Of a stretch of 64,000 bases of DNA, positions 1 through 11,990 are shown in pieces. The translations under genes and the position numbers were made by a program. Source of the stretch: Endomychus coccineus (taxonomy: Eukaryota; Arthropoda; Insecta; Coleoptera; Endomychidae); NCBI GenBank assembly GCA_958510875.1, contig OY294068.1, positions 178,715,411 through 178,779,410 on the forward strand, in the 5' to 3' direction. Positions within the stretch are counted from its first letter, which is position 1; each line of letters opens with the position of its first letter. The notes under the pieces were generated by a model. That model did not search any database and was not told the origin of the DNA. It worked only from the letters and a program-made list of their open reading frames with translations.

Positions 1-565
1 GAATATATCGAATATTTAACATAATATCCAACGTTATAATGCATAATGAATGCAAAAGACTAAAAGAAAATGGTTATAGAGGATCTAAATTATAAAAGAA
101 ATGCATCGAACGATAATTCTTTTCATAATTATTATTAACTCATTCTTAAGTACCAACAGATCGATAATGTTCAATAGTAAATAGTAATACTAATTTTTTA
201 CTCAATCTTTATACCCAAAACTACGTTTTCTTCCATATAGTCATTTAAGTAATTAAACAATACTTGTTTGTTGATAATTTGATTTGATAGCTATTCCCAA
301 AAAATGTAACTACATTCATTTTCACATTCTTCCTTTCCTCATACATTTTAGTCCGTTTCACATAAGCATGAAAGCAGATCTTCGGAATTGGAAAAACTTG
401 CCTGAAATTATAAATTCTCAGATAATGAAGTCTTTGAAAATCAAAACTAGGTACTTCAAGTTTATTCTGAAATTGGTTGAGTAACTGTAAGTATTCAACC
501 AAATTCAACTTAACCAACATTAATGATTTTTGAAAGTCATGTGATCAATTATTCATAGTTTTTTT
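1..565. other. AT-rich sequence, nothing recognised
   Basis: No coding pattern, terminal repeat or RNA structure that I can support. Short frames on both strands overlap one another and have no family resemblance. Confidence 0.6.
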
Positions 566-569
566 GCTT

Positions 570-1500
570 CTATGGGTCTCAGCTCTTTGTCTGTGATTTG
601 TGTTCCTGATTGTATCTATATTTGTTTCATTTCAGATCCTCCTCAGAAATAACATTTTTATTAAAGTTATTTTTTTTCTTTTTATCTATTATAATCAATG
701 TTTCTGCCCCCTCCCAGGATCGTATTTTTGATACTGTGGAATAGTCTTCCATCTGCTGTGATTCATTCTTTTATTTCAATGTCTCTCTTTCATGTTCTGG
801 TAATACTGATCCAAGGTATTCACACTATGTAACATGTTAGTTCTTCTATGTCTATTGTATGTTTCTATTGTTTCTTCCCTTCATGGTGTCTGATTTCTCT
901 TCGTTATTTGTATTTCTTCCATTTTTCAGTATCCTACCTCGCACACTTCTGTCTCTTGCTTTGTTTCTACTATCGCTTCGTCTCACACAAATGCGAATAG
1001 AAGTGTGCCCAGAATATAGCCTTGTTTAAACCTAGAGGAAGTATCAAATAGGTTAGATCTTTCTTGTTTTGTTCTCACTTCTTTGTCTATGCATAAACTT
1101 TGGATTCTTTTCATTGGAGCTTCTAGTGTTCCCCAATTTCTTGTCCATATGGTCTCTCTTTCAACCTGGTCAACCTTGTATAGGTCTATATACATGTAGG
1201 AGTAGTGCATGTTTTTATCTTCTCTCCTGAGCCTCTACTTGATCGAGATTCAAACTGTGTTCTTCTAAGGAATGTTCCACTCTTTCACTTGGCCTTTTCT
1301 CCAGCACTCTGGCATATACTTAGGCTACTGTGATGGTCAGTGTGATACCTATAAGATTTTGACACTTTTTCCTTCTCCATTCTTGTATATTAGAAATTTC
1401 ACTGCAATACCTGGCAAGATTTTGAGCATTCTTGTGATTGCTTACCATGACCGGGTGCGTTCCCTACATAAAGTTTTCCCATAGCTTATATATCCTCCTT
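570..1500 (-). pseudogene. RTE/Jockey-like non-LTR retrotransposon reverse transcriptase relic
   Basis: Reading the minus strand from about 1230 down to 980 gives a reverse-transcriptase palm. A YIDLYKVDQVERE segment corresponds to motif A (family form F/YIDLxKAYDxVxRE). It is followed by a helix with IQSLCIDKEVR, and then RFKQGYILGTLLFAF, which matches the motif B region usually written RQGCxLSPLLF. The pieces are in the right order and spacing for a non-LTR RT. Stop codons interrupt the frame on both sides, so this is a dead fragment. Weaker similarity to a basic C-terminal tail continues towards 580. The catalytic YADD motif is not visible. Clade assignment is inference; RTE-like is my best reading. 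Confidence 0.6.
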
Positions 1501-2645
1501 TATGTTTATTCTTCCATTTATATCTGTTTCTGGTTTCGGTTGTGTGTCCTTTTGTTATTATTCAAGTTTATTCCTTCTAGATATTCCTTAAAGTACTCTC
1601 TGCACTAATTCATGATTTCGTGTTCATTTGTTACGATGTCCTTATATGCAAGTACCATCTCTTTACCGAATTAATGTCATAATTTTCCTTGTTATTTTTT
1701 TACTATTTCTTTTAACTTCATTTGTTTGTTGCCTTCATTCTTCCTAGTGAGATTGTTCTTCCGTTTGTAAGTGGAAGAACTAATGATAACCAATTATTAT
1801 CAATGTGACATTCACTTGGCACGTGTGAAACATACCTCCCAGAAAAATATCAAATTGCAACACATGGGTAAGTCACAGAAGATAAATCATATACTACATG
1901 TTTTGGTCAATAGGATTGTATTCAGAAGAAATAATAAAATTTTAACATAAAATGCGAAAGAATGGTACGAGTTGCATCAGGAACAGTGAGGGGTTCTCAA
2001 CGCGGAAGTAATATCGTACAACTACTTAGTGCTGTTGCTGGTTGAAAATACTGGTATTTATTCCAACACTCTATTGTTAGTTTTCACAAAAAAATATGTA
2101 TAAATGTAATAGAACATTTGTGATGGCTGCCTTAACGACGTAACAACGAGTATTGCATTTTGCTACCCTACCTTTTGATAACGGTCTTGGCATCTCCAAC
2201 AAAACATGAATATGAGAAATAAAATCAATTCTGCAGAACTCAACCATGTGTAGTTGAAATAATATTGTCGCATTGGCTTGTATCAATTCCATCGAAAGAG
2301 TTATATGAAATGTAATATTCGTTCTCAACAGGTCTCGGCACAGTATTATTTTTCAAGTATACCAGTTAATTTATTTTCTGAACAAGGATAGGGAATGATA
2401 GAAACAGAGAATGTTATTTCAATGAATAACTGCTCATACCAAAAATTACGGCTGTCATTTTCTTGTGGGAGGGAAAGTAGATATCGCAATTCAGAAATGA
2501 AATTACAAATCTTCAAATTGTATATTATCTGCAGGAGTTTGATGTTAAAATCAATGCGGCAAGCAACATGTAATTCAGGTAAGGTTTTCTCAATACTTAC
2601 ATATAGATGAGGATGACACATTTCAATAGGCTCTTGCGTTTCGAT
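1501..2645. other. Unassigned intergenic sequence
   Basis: AT-rich, with short unrelated frames on both strands. The frames at 2077-2328 and 2346-2621 (-) have no motif I recognise. No terminal repeats seen. Confidence 0.5.
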
Positions 2646-2647
2646 GA

Positions 2648-5095
2648 TTATTGTAATAAGGGTTTAGTACAGGTCATTCCCAATATTCAAAACAAAATCA
2701 TTTATAGAGAATTTAAATTTCATGTAGTAAAATTGAAATATCTAAAATCAAAGAATACCTAGGGGTTGCCAGATGTTGCCAGATGTTTTCTTTATAGTAT
2801 CAATAACAAATGTAGCTCGAGAAAAAAAGTAAAGGAATTTCCAAAACGAATATAAGACAATTCACATTCGCTTCAAAGAGGGTGTTATGATACCTTAGCT
2901 AGCATGGTCAAGATGGTCAATAATTTCACATAGTTCCAAAGGAAATCATAAACCTATCAAGATGAATTACCAATATTGGGCGGTAAACGAATGCTAGCTA
3001 TATTAATGTGTCATGTACATCCAAATCAGTTGATAATATTTAGAAAAGGACAGATAGATTTAGAAATCCCCACTGAAAACATTCTGAACTAGATTCCCTT
3101 TTGGATGAAATCTTACTACTACTACTTATTGGTTAAACAATTCAGTGATCCTTTTCCGAGTTGTAGATCTGTTCTTTATAAAAGGGACGCATCACAAATA
3201 CCAGGGGCAATGCTTAAAACCTTCAGTTATATTTTCTAACTTGAATTGTTTTCTTAAGAAATCACGTGACACTTAGTCTATTCCAATTAATTTAACTTAG
3301 AGGAAGCAACATTCTTCAAATGACTTAATTCAAGTTTGTCATTATTTCATTATCCGGAATATCATTGGAAACATCGTTCATGTTTATCAACCATAAAGCA
3401 TATTTTGCATCTGGATAGTTAATAACGCAGATTGATTCTCTCTGAGCAACTTTTTGAGGGAAGTTTCTGTAAAAAATAGAAAATTCAGATCAAACGCTGG
3501 AATCAATCATATATTAATATGGAAAAAATAGTTGTAGAATATGAAATAAATTCAAGCATTGTAAACTTTTGGGTTCAACTCAAATGACAAATTTTTGTCC
3601 GGAAAATGGGCTGAGCGTCAACCGATTCGAATAAAATTTTGAACATAGACAGAACTAGTGAGTTCCTATAACGAATTTTGAAATTCAGCCTCTGACTTGA
3701 GATATTGAAGAACGGAGAAAGAATTTTTATGTGACATATTGCCTATCTATACAGATGTATAGATACGTAGAGCGTTTTAATATAGTTTGAGAAGTTTTCT
3801 ATTGCTGCTTTTAAGAAAATTGGAGTGAACTGCCCTCCAGCATTTTCCGTTGACATTGGCATTCGCCAACAGTATCCATAGTTCTCGAGTAGTAGTAGTG
3901 ATAGTGATTTCTACTCCCAAAAAATACTCGAAACCATGCGTGAATAACTGCGGCGTCTTCAGCAGTGTAACATGGTACTCTATTGATGAATCTCTATAAA
4001 ACTTTACTTGAGGAATTTATATTATTCCTAATCCTCAATCTATTCATTTATTAACAGTGTGGCCATTTAATTTAGAGAACCATGACACGTTGGAGTTTGA
4101 TCCCAATCATTGATTTACCAGAAGAAACGTGAAAAATATCATTGACACTTACCCTGTTCTTCCGTAAGACACATAAGATTTCAACACACTGGAAGAGGTA
4201 AACGCTAATATCAATCAGATAAACTCGTACTCAACAACAATAATAAAATTCAGTAATAAAGAATAACGATTAAATGATAATAATAATAATAAAATAATGT
4301 ATCATAATTAAAGATAATAAAAGAATATTATGATTGACTTTATTACTAATAAGAATAAAAAACTAAGATCAAAATCTATATTCAAATAAGAGAACCTTAG
4401 ATAATCTAAATTAACTAAAAGAGAAATAAAACCGAAATTATCAAATTGATACCCAACCAGGATGAACTTAGGGGATCGAACTGAATGAAATGATTTGAAA
4501 GCATTATTGAACTTAATAACTGAAGGTTTTAGGCATTGTCCCTAGTATTTGTAATGCGTACTTTTTCTCAAGAACCAATCTGCAATTCGGAAAAGGATTC
4601 CCGAATTGTGTAGCCAATAAGCAGTAAGATTCCTCTCTTGAGATCTTTAGTTCAGAATGTTTTCGGTGGGGATTTTTAAATCTATCTGTCCTTGTCTAAA
4701 TATCACTAACTGATTTGAATGTACATAAAACATCTCCAGATGGTTAACATCAAGATTTTACATGAAGCTACCCATTAGTTTCTCGTCTCATTTTGGTTAT
4801 TCATTTTGACAGATCTATTGATCAAGCTTTTGTGAACTTATTGCAACCCTCTTAGCCATATCAGCTATGGTATCATATCACCCTGCTTGAAGCGAGTGTG
4901 AATTGTCTTATATTTGTTTTAGAAATTTCTTTACTTTTCTCAAGCTACATTTGTTATTGGAAACATCTGGCAACCCCTAGATGTTCTTTACTTTTAGATA
5001 TTTTAACTTATCATGAAATTTTAATTTTCTAAGAATGATTTTGTTTTTAAATATCGGAAACAATTTGTACTCAACCCATATTACAGCAGTTACAA
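2648..5095. mobile_element. Large inverted-repeat (foldback-like) element
   Basis: The left arm (about 2650-3240) is repeated in reverse complement by the right arm (about 4480-5095). Shared landmarks are the GGGTTTAGTACAGGT-type outer end, a GGGTTGCCAGATGT block near 2762 against its complement near 4970, a CACATTCGCTTCAA block near 2868 against its complement near 4890, and the AAAACCTTCAGTTAT block near 3218 against its complement near 4515. The roughly 1.2-kb spacer holds no recognisable coding sequence and includes an AT-rich tract at 4190-4440. Arms have drifted with small indels, so insertion is old. I cannot identify the superfamily: the exact ends and target duplication are unclear. 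Confidence 0.6.
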
Positions 5096-5099
5096 TGAC

Positions 5100-5457
5100 A
5101 TAATACTTCACACTTGTATCTTATGAAAAATGTTTCATTGCTGTGCATCCAATATGTAGCCAATATTCATCCTAGTTGGTGTGACGTCATGCACGTCTAA
5201 GCCCCTCCTTCCATGTCACACTTGGTATTCTAGGTCTACTTCTTGCTTTTGGTTGCTATTGATGAAACGTTAGTTGCATAGACCGGAACATATTCTCAAA
5301 GTATCTGTATCACTATTCATAAACTTCATCAAGAGCCTGACTAAACATTTCAGTGAATTTCAAATCGTTGATCTTATAAATGAAGGGAAAGATACAAATA
5401 GTATATAACGATAACGATCATGCTATTCTTTTGTTACAAAATTCAATGAATAAGCTA
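5100..5457. other. Unassigned
   Basis: Between the foldback element and a weak open frame. On the minus strand around 5180-5240 a short run resembles the tail of an RTE-type polyprotein, but too little is present to call. Confidence 0.4.
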
Positions 5458-6152
5458 TCATACATAAATGAATAAATAACCTCTACTGAAAGAACATTTC
5501 TGTAACGCGGATTTTATGAATGTTCCAAAAGAGCGAATTGGAAGGTGGTGGTTTTGAAAGTTTCCGTCCATCTGAGCTGTTGTCAATGTAGTCTCGGAGT
5601 TCTGAAGGGACACTAACGCGTATAAACTCATAACAATGAACGTCCAATAGTCACTTCGATAATGGAAGCTCGCAAATCTAGCGTTCACCCTTGTCAACAC
5701 AATGCTGTCTAAATAATGGACTCTCGAATGAATTTCGATTTGTTAATGAGGTCATATGGAATGTTGATATTGGATACAAAATAACATTATGCTGTTAAAT
5801 TAACACCGAGGGAGGATATGAAGGAGAGGAGAATCATAAGGGAAACAATTTCATTCCGTAAATTTTTTTGGCTGCCATAAATAAGTTGAAGGAGGTACCG
5901 AATGAAAGTCATATTCGGAGACAGATAATGCAATACGAAACAGAAATGACCCAAATGCAAAGCGAGGGAAACACACACCGCAAAACAACAAAGTAGCATC
6001 GTCACTGTATGCGTTATCTTCAACAAATTGTATGAGAAAAAATCAATCATAACGAATGACAAGAAGTTACTGATTCTGAGCAAATAAAAATCAGGAAGTA
6101 GAATCCGAGACAAACAATAGAAGTCCCCGCCTCGCTGTGAAAAATAATACAT
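5458..6152 (-). other. Unrecognised hydrophobic open frames (possible membrane-protein remnant)
   Basis: Two successive minus-strand frames: 6152-5787 (121 codons) and 5700-5458 (80 codons). The first is strongly hydrophobic, with at least two stretches that could span a membrane (LLCCFAVCVSLALHLGHF and a C-terminal IVSLMILLSFISSLGV). The composition would suit a piece of an insect chemoreceptor or other multi-pass protein. I see no diagnostic motif such as the gustatory-receptor TYxxxxxQF tail. AT-rich DNA often gives hydrophobic chance frames. Function not assigned. Confidence 0.18.
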
Positions 6153-6394
6153 CGATTCGTTATGGTTAAAATAGTTGTAGTCAGATAATCAAAAATTAAA
6201 TAGATAAATTGAATTCAGATAAAAATATTGGCAATTACGAAATATAGAATTTAAATTCAGATCATAGTATTTTACAGTTACGAAATAGATAAACGAAGTA
6301 TTCCGATTTACGTGTGATACATTTTGATTAATTATGTAACTTAAGAAAGACGTTTAAAACTTCCATATAAGATCTACAGTGAGTCTGGAAAACC

Positions 6395-6790
6395 CACTAC
6401 CTAAGCACCTCCAGATGATTAACATTAACATGTATTATAGCGTGCATTCGTTTTCCGTCCTATATTGGTTATTCATCTTAGCAGGTTTATGATTTCCTTT
6501 AGAACTATGTGAAATTATTGTTCATCTTGACCATGTCAGCTATGGTATCATATCGCCCTCTTTGAAGCGGGTGTGAATTGCCTTATATTTATTTTAGAGA
6601 TTCCTTTACTTTTCTCAAGCTACATTTGTTATTGATACTAATCAGAAAACATTTGGCAACATCCGACAACGTTCTTCGCTTTCCGATATTTTAATTTTAC
6701 ATGAAATTTCTATTTTCCAAAAATTATTTTGTTTTGAATATTGGAAATTACCTGTACTAAACCCTTATTTTAATTAGTACATTTCAACTT
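6395..6790 (+). repeat. Third, solitary copy of the 2.6-5.1 kb element arm
   Basis: Matches the right arm of the 2648-5095 element in the same orientation: CACCTCCAGATGATTAACAT (compare about 4730), CATGTCAGCTATGGTATCAT (about 4857) and TTACTTTTCTCAAGCTACAT (about 4932), ending in the shared outer end near 6775. Its partner arm is absent, so it is either a half-element or a solo arm. Confidence 0.65.
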
Positions 6791-6794
6791 CAAT

Positions 6795-8255
6795 TCATTC
6801 ATAACTCATAATGTAGTTAGTAATCTATGGATCGTAGTTTATTATGAATGTAAGAACGAATCTCCTTAGATTAGTTGTGGTAATTTTACTATGATTGTTA
6901 CTCATAGTTAAATGAACTGTGTTCTTTATCGGATTCTCATCCTACTTTGGATATAACTCATTTATATTTGGCGGATGCGCCGGGCATATGTGGTATTTAC
7001 CGATTACTTTTTCTTTTGTGAATATTCAAATTTCCGACGCTGAAAGTCCAGTTGAAGAAAACATCAACATTCATATTGATGACCCATGTCACATACGGCA
7101 TTAATTATTCTCCGCCTACAGATAAATTTAAGGAGAACTACAGTCAATTTTCGGGAGGCACTTCATTCAAACAGAACTCAACTGACTTCGTTCATAACAA
7201 TGCTCATGTGAGGTACCGCTTCACAAAAGCTTGGTTTATTATTCCGTGCCAAGAGCTATGAAATAATATGACCGGAGAAAGTGGGCAATTTTATTCAAAA
7301 ATGTTTTCGAAATAATAACAATAATATTGCATTGATTCATCTCAATTAATCTTACAAATACATTTGTCTAGTCAGTTATGTTCTTGCGAATATATGAATA
7401 GTCAAATAGGTGAATGATAATTCTCCCGTGCAGATACAGTGCATAATGTAAATTGCCATAATCGTAATACTCATTTGAATAACTGTAATATAATCACATG
7501 TTTATGTATTGAACATGGTTCCATGTTTCTGTTATGCAATATGGTATCTAAATTATCACGCAGCGGAGGGAAAATTGAATTAGCTGAATTTGTATTTTGT
7601 AACGCTCAAGAAAACATGAGGATTATTCTTGGCGCATTGATTTATAATGCACGTGCTGAAGTAGTTCCATTGAAATGAAGTTCGCCGAAACTTGGCGTGT
7701 ATTCGTTCAATTATACGTGGACTTCACCTAATATATTACTCAGCGCAGATAGCAGTAACTGAATAAGTTTAGTATCATACACATACTAATCTATGGTGCA
7801 GTTCACAATTAGTAATTTTCATTGTTAAACTGCTGCCTGAGCTATTTTCCATGTTGGTAAACGCGATTCACCTTAATTAAAATCGGTATAGCGAACTCCT
7901 CAGGAATATAAATATTTACCTCAATAAATTAGTTTCGTTACTTGTTCGAGCGATGAATAAAATTTCAGTTGACTGTTTACAGTAATGATGATAAGCATGT
8001 AGCAAATTGGGCATACATGTATATTGTATACCTAGTTGAATAGTTGATTGATATATTTACCCAACAGTTCAACCACAGAGTGATCACAATTTCGACGCGT
8101 GTACGATTACAAATTTCAAAATTCTAGTATGAATAGTTATTACAAAATAAATTAATCTATTGAATCGGAAAGGACATTTTTTTTCATTTCCATATCATTC
8201 CCACTGGGGTGAAATGAATATACGTGCAACGTCAAAAATTTCCGATCTCACATCT
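6795..8255. other. Unassigned AT-rich sequence
   Basis: Several 60-80 codon frames on the plus strand (6919, 7052, 7439) overlap or lack family resemblance. No terminal repeats found. Confidence 0.5.
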
Positions 8256-8258
8256 AGA

Positions 8259-8509
8259 TATCATATTAGCATAGAGGAGTAAAGCGAGCCGTAATGCCAC
8301 GCAGGGTTCGAATGAAATTTTCTTCATTAGCGGTCCCCACTCTTCTCGCTCAAGGTATCGTTCTCGCCGTCATCAATGTAAGCGGTTGGAGAAGAGTGTG
8401 AGGGGAGGGTAAAAATACGAAAGAGTAGGTATCGCTAAGAAATTTGAACATGTCAAGCACCACTTATATACCTTAAACACAGACTTTACTCCTCTATCTA
8501 ATATATGAT
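8259..8509. mobile_element. Short TIR element (MITE)
   Basis: A 14-bp perfect inverted repeat, ATAGAGGAGTAAAG at 8271-8284 and its complement at 8484-8497, extends imperfectly outward through ATATCATATTAG on the left and the matching complement on the right. Total length is about 230-250 bp and there is no coding capacity, which fits a MITE. A TA-type target duplication is possible but not clean. The internal sequence also contains a shorter ACTCTTCT/AGAAGAGT pairing. Confidence 0.6.
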
Positions 8510-8845
8510 CTCTATGGTCTTACATGAATTCAGGTATTGCAGCGACTCAAAATATTGATAATGCACAAGCTTATATCTTATCATCGTTGTAAAAAACAAA
8601 ACAAAGGCTTTTCAAAGAAATAGCAGAGAAGAATTTTCCCATTTGTAAACAATGGACAACGTCAGTTTCCTGATATGATGAATTTGTGGGGATCTCATTA
8701 TCTAGTGGAGTCTTTCGTAAAGCCCATAGCACCCAAATTCCCAAGAAAAACTCGAATAACGACATCCTCTCCCAAAATTTCGCCGCTAGCCCACTGGACG
8801 CCTTCCCTCACGTGGAGTCAAAATACTATGAGATAAACGGTTTTT
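8510..8845. other. Unassigned
   Basis: Includes a 64-codon minus-strand frame (8765-8571) without recognised motifs. Nothing else supported. Confidence 0.4.
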
Positions 8846-8925
8846 AAGCTATTGCATATAGCTTTTATCGCGGGCTTTGAGCACGGCGACCGAATCAAGA
8901 AATTCCGTTACGAAAAATAATGTAA

Positions 8926-9222
8926 GACCTAAACACCTAACATGTGTCAAATTAATTAATTAATTTGACGTTTCTAAAAGTGAGAAATTTCACTATTTTA
9001 TACGAATGTTATAACACTCTAGCGCTTTAGACTCCCCGGAGGCCTATCGAAATTAGAAGGTTCGAATTATCTAAAAACATAATTGCATGAACTCCATACG
9101 TCCTCTGTAATTAGCTACGAACAAAATCATTTTGACATATGCCTCTAGGAGCTCGCTACGCGTCAGTAAGAGTTTATACGTTAGACGCGCGTAGCAGAGA
9201 CCTGAGAGTACCTGTTTCTATT
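8926..9222 (+). repeat. Block shared with the 30.5-31.4 kb TIR element
   Basis: Aligns in the same orientation with about 30567-30985. Shared runs include AAATTAGAAGGTTCGAATTA, GTAATTAGCTACGAAC and GTTAGACGCGCGTAGC. Roughly 120 bp present at 30.8-30.95 kb is missing here. The similarity begins just inside the TIR of the 30.5 kb element, whose TIR is absent here. Confidence 0.7.
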
Positions 9223-9353
9223 AAGCTATTGCATATATTGCATATAGCTTTTATGGCGGGCTTTGAGCGCGGCGACCGAATCAAGAAATTTTGTAACGAA
9301 AAATAACAGGAACTCGTTTATGTTGCGCTCTCTCGGGTGACTAATATTAAAAA

Positions 9354-10211
9354 TTATATATCACGACAAAAAACGATAATTCTACATTCAAGTTTTATAA
9401 TAATCGGAGGCAAGCTGCATCGACTGCATCTTTGTTGCAAAAATTCAAAAGACTGCCTTTAAATAGTGTTCAGACGACAGCTCAAAGTGTCTTAGATTTC
9501 ATTAGTAATAGAAATGGCATTTCAATAATGACTTTCATTTGGCAAAGTCTAAATAGTCACAAATACGATTTACAAGATTCAGTTACGAGACAAACAAATG
9601 TGTTACTTCTTACCGAAACTTGCATGGCGCATGATAATCCGATTGAAATATCTAATTTCAATTGTATTGTTCAATTCAAACGAGATACTGTTCCAAAAGG
9701 TGGGGTAGCTATTTACCAAAATAATAATAATGTTACTAATATTATGACTCCGAATATTGAAATACATATTGCACACGTTAGCGATGTTAATGTTAGGCGC
9801 TCATTTGTTGGAGATATTTGTGCGTGCTTATGCAAACTTAGAAATGGCCTACACATAGTCATGGTAGCAATTTACATTTCTCCGAATCCAAAATTGGACG
9901 AGGTAGAGCATTTTATTCATCGCACTTTACTGGAGTACACTGAAGAAGGGTCGAAAATACTTGGTACAAATGGTAATAAATTTCCACTCATCTTGGCTGG
10001 CGATTTTAACATCAACTTCGCTGATAAAAAATCAGAGCGGTTGACAACTTTTCTTTCGGAAAAATTGAATTTGAAAATGAATAATGATCCACAAGAATCT
10101 ACAACGAAATATGGGACCACCATTGAGGCGGTATTTTCCAGATATTTAGAGGATATCAAGTCTCAAACTTATGTCTCTTATTTCAGTTATTCAGTTACCA
10201 TAAACCTATAG
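9354..10211 (+). pseudogene. Helitron/Helentron endonuclease (EEP-type) domain, C-terminally frameshifted
   Basis: Open from about 9354 with no ATG, so this is the tail of a longer Rep-helicase-endonuclease polyprotein. The endonuclease/exonuclease/phosphatase fold is recognisable in order. LLLTETCMA (near 9605) holds the catalytic Glu position. GGVAIY and VAIYISPNP are core strands. ILAGDFNINF (near 9990) holds the Asp/Asn pair. TTKYGTTIEAVFSRY follows. The family then ends with SYFSYH(R/K)PIV, carrying the catalytic His. Here an 8-nt tandem duplication (CAGTTATT then CAGTTACC, near 10183-10198) shifts the frame at exactly that point, giving SYSVTINL and a stop. The Helentron subterminal repeats flank it. 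The same domain recurs at 51433-51771. Confidence 0.75.
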
Positions 10212-10474
10212 TTTCAATGATAACAAATTCCTGAATAACCTATATGTATTGTAAGATAATAAAAATATTTTAAACAATATTAACTTCTCATTTATTCAAT
10301 AAAAAAAAAAAATTTGTTTTCTTATCGGTCACCACGCTCAAAAGTAACTTGAACTAATATCGAAGAAAAAATTTAAATTAAAATATCAAAGAAAAAAAAT
10401 ACTGCATAAATTAAAAAAAATAAATAATTGTAATTGCGTAAGTTGAGAAAAATGCTATGCAATAGCTTTACCGC

Positions 10475-10491
10475 GGCAGTCCCCGAGTGCC
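10475..10491 (+). other. Helentron 3' terminal hairpin
   Basis: GGCA-g-TC-CCC-GA-g-TGCC folds into an imperfect stem just after the subterminal repeat and before a T-run. This matches the position of the 3' hairpin that marks Helentron ends. Compare 51997-52011. Confidence 0.55.
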
Positions 10492-10500
10492 ACACGTATC

Positions 10501-10802
10501 TTTTTTTTCACAAATTGGCAATATAGTGAAGATAACCCGATATCCAAAAAATTTTACCAGGTACACGTGACCTGAAAAAATGGGTTTGTTTTGATGCAAA
10601 TCATGATAATCTGAGTTTTTCACTCCGAGTGTGAGATGGAAGCCTATGTTTTGGCCAAAAAGGGATATTTTGGACATTTTTGGGGATACCTTTTCAGTTC
10701 CAATTTTGTTTGGATCACTTAAAGTACCAGCTAAGGAACAAAATTGGTATCCTCTTATTGTCGATGTCTAAGGCAATTCGGTTCACCCCCTTCTGAAATA
10801 TA
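10501..10802. other. Unassigned
   Basis: Spacer between the Helentron end and the mariner. A 69-codon minus-strand frame at 10677-10468 has no recognised motif. Confidence 0.4.
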
Positions 10803-11362
10803 CATATGCAAGGTGGAAAGTCTGAAAAATAGAACAGATGGCACCACAATCGAGAATCCGATGAGGCATTTGTGATGTACGATCTTTATCTAGAACGCAT
10901 AAAAATTTTCGGACTGATATCTCATTGAGTTCTGATTTGACACCCATCAAAAGCAAACCTTGTGAACATTTTTGAAAACATGGAAAAAAAGTGAATTTTG
11001 CGTCTTGATTAAACATTCTTTCTTACGTGGAAGAAACATTACACAAACCAAAGCATCGGTTGTTAGACATTATGGGAACTATTCACCATCGATTGGAACG
11101 ATTCACAAGTGGTTTACTGATTTTCGTTGTAGTAGTATGACCACAAAAGACGTCGAACGTTCTGGTCACCCAATTGAGGTTACAATGCCAGAAATCGTCG
11201 ATGGAATTCATGGTATATGATACTGGACGATCGGCGAGTTAAAGTGCACGAGATTGCTAATGGAAAGGAGCATCTCAACCGAATGGGTACGAAAAATTTT
11301 GCATACATTTTTGAATATGAGAAGGCCATCTGCCGGATGGGTGCCGCATCTGCTCTCTGTTG
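10803..11362 (+). pseudogene. mariner-like transposase, N-terminal half
   Basis: Begins with a mariner TIR-like end (CAAGGTGGAAAGT near 10809), then untranslated sequence with AGAACAGATGG. The transposase N-terminus follows from about 10980. KSEFCVLIKHSFLRG, a helix-turn-helix segment (GTIHKWFTDFR) and TTKDVERSGHPIEV form the DNA-binding domain of DD34D mariners. A frameshift at about 11215 moves the reading frame; the second HTH (ISTEWVRKILHTFLNMR) and WVPHLLSVD continue in another frame. It stops at about 11360, before any catalytic Asp, and is replaced by PLE sequence. Same family as the copies at 16.2, 20.2 and 49.1 kb. Confidence 0.8.
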
Positions 11363-11369
11363 ATAGAAT

Positions 11370-11585
11370 AGTACAAGAAACAAAAATTGCACCGCCCTTG
11401 CTGAACAATATTTTGATTATAACCATCAATTCGATTACAAAAATGATGATATTTCAAATAAGCAAGCCAATAATTATAAAAGTTCCATTCTGGAGAGGAT
11501 TCACATAAAACGTGACTCCAAATCTGTAAATCATAGAGCAGACATTCAGTCGTTAAGTCTGATTCATACTTATTTAATTAATTAA
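11370..11585 (+). pseudogene. PLE polyprotein C-terminus (after GIY-YIG domain)
   Basis: Frame TALAEQYFDYNHQFDYKN near 11387-11440 matches the C-terminal segment at 63930-64000 (TAIAKHCF then DYNHQFDYKN). It continues as SSILERIHIKRD and ADIQSLSLIHTYLIN before TAA at 11583. The ILExIHI motif is the conserved PLE C-terminal tail. Open to its stop but lacks everything upstream. Confidence 0.65.
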
Positions 11586-11990
11586 GACCTTTTGCAAATT
11601 CCTTCAATGTTTTCCTTCCTTTATAATGTTAAAAGTATATTTTAGGTAGAATGCTCAAATAGTAATATTTCTAATAAGGTCTGACAAGCTTTTTCTATTA
11701 CCTCATATATCTTCAACATCTGGTTCGAAAGTTGATACTTGAGCGTCATATTATTGGTTTCAGTCTTATACAGACTTTGTTTGACATGAGTTCGTATATT
11801 ATAGGAAAATTGCTAAGCAGTGGATTCTTAATACATATTCATATACTTAAGACAATTATGTGTTACAATTTCGATTATTCGTGTTTCTGTTCGTTTCGGC
11901 GACATGGACATTTTTTATTAAAATTGGTGCAACAAGGAGGCTTTGTGCTGGTACAATTAGTTTTAAGTAATCCCGTTTTAGACATAATAC

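Larger units (their letters stand above)
8846..10500 (+). mobile_element. Helentron-type Helitron, internally deleted
   Basis: The left side carries the subterminal block AAGCTATTGCATA(T)AGC twice (8846-8866 and 9223-9252). The right side carries its inverted partner ATGCTATGCAATAGCTTT at 10452-10469. About 6 nt further on lies a hairpin at 10475-10491 and then a T-run. Subterminal inverted repeats plus a 3' hairpin, with no TIRs, is the established Helentron/DINE-type architecture. Internally only the C-terminal endonuclease domain remains; the Rep and helicase regions expected of an autonomous copy are missing. A 300-bp block at 8926-9222 between the two left repeats is shared with the TIR element at 30.5 kb, so the left side is composite. 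Confidence 0.65.

Noticed and set aside
5458..6152. Insect chemoreceptor gene
   Set aside because: Hydrophobic stretches are suggestive but no conserved receptor motif or exon structure could be read; reported only as an unrecognised frame.
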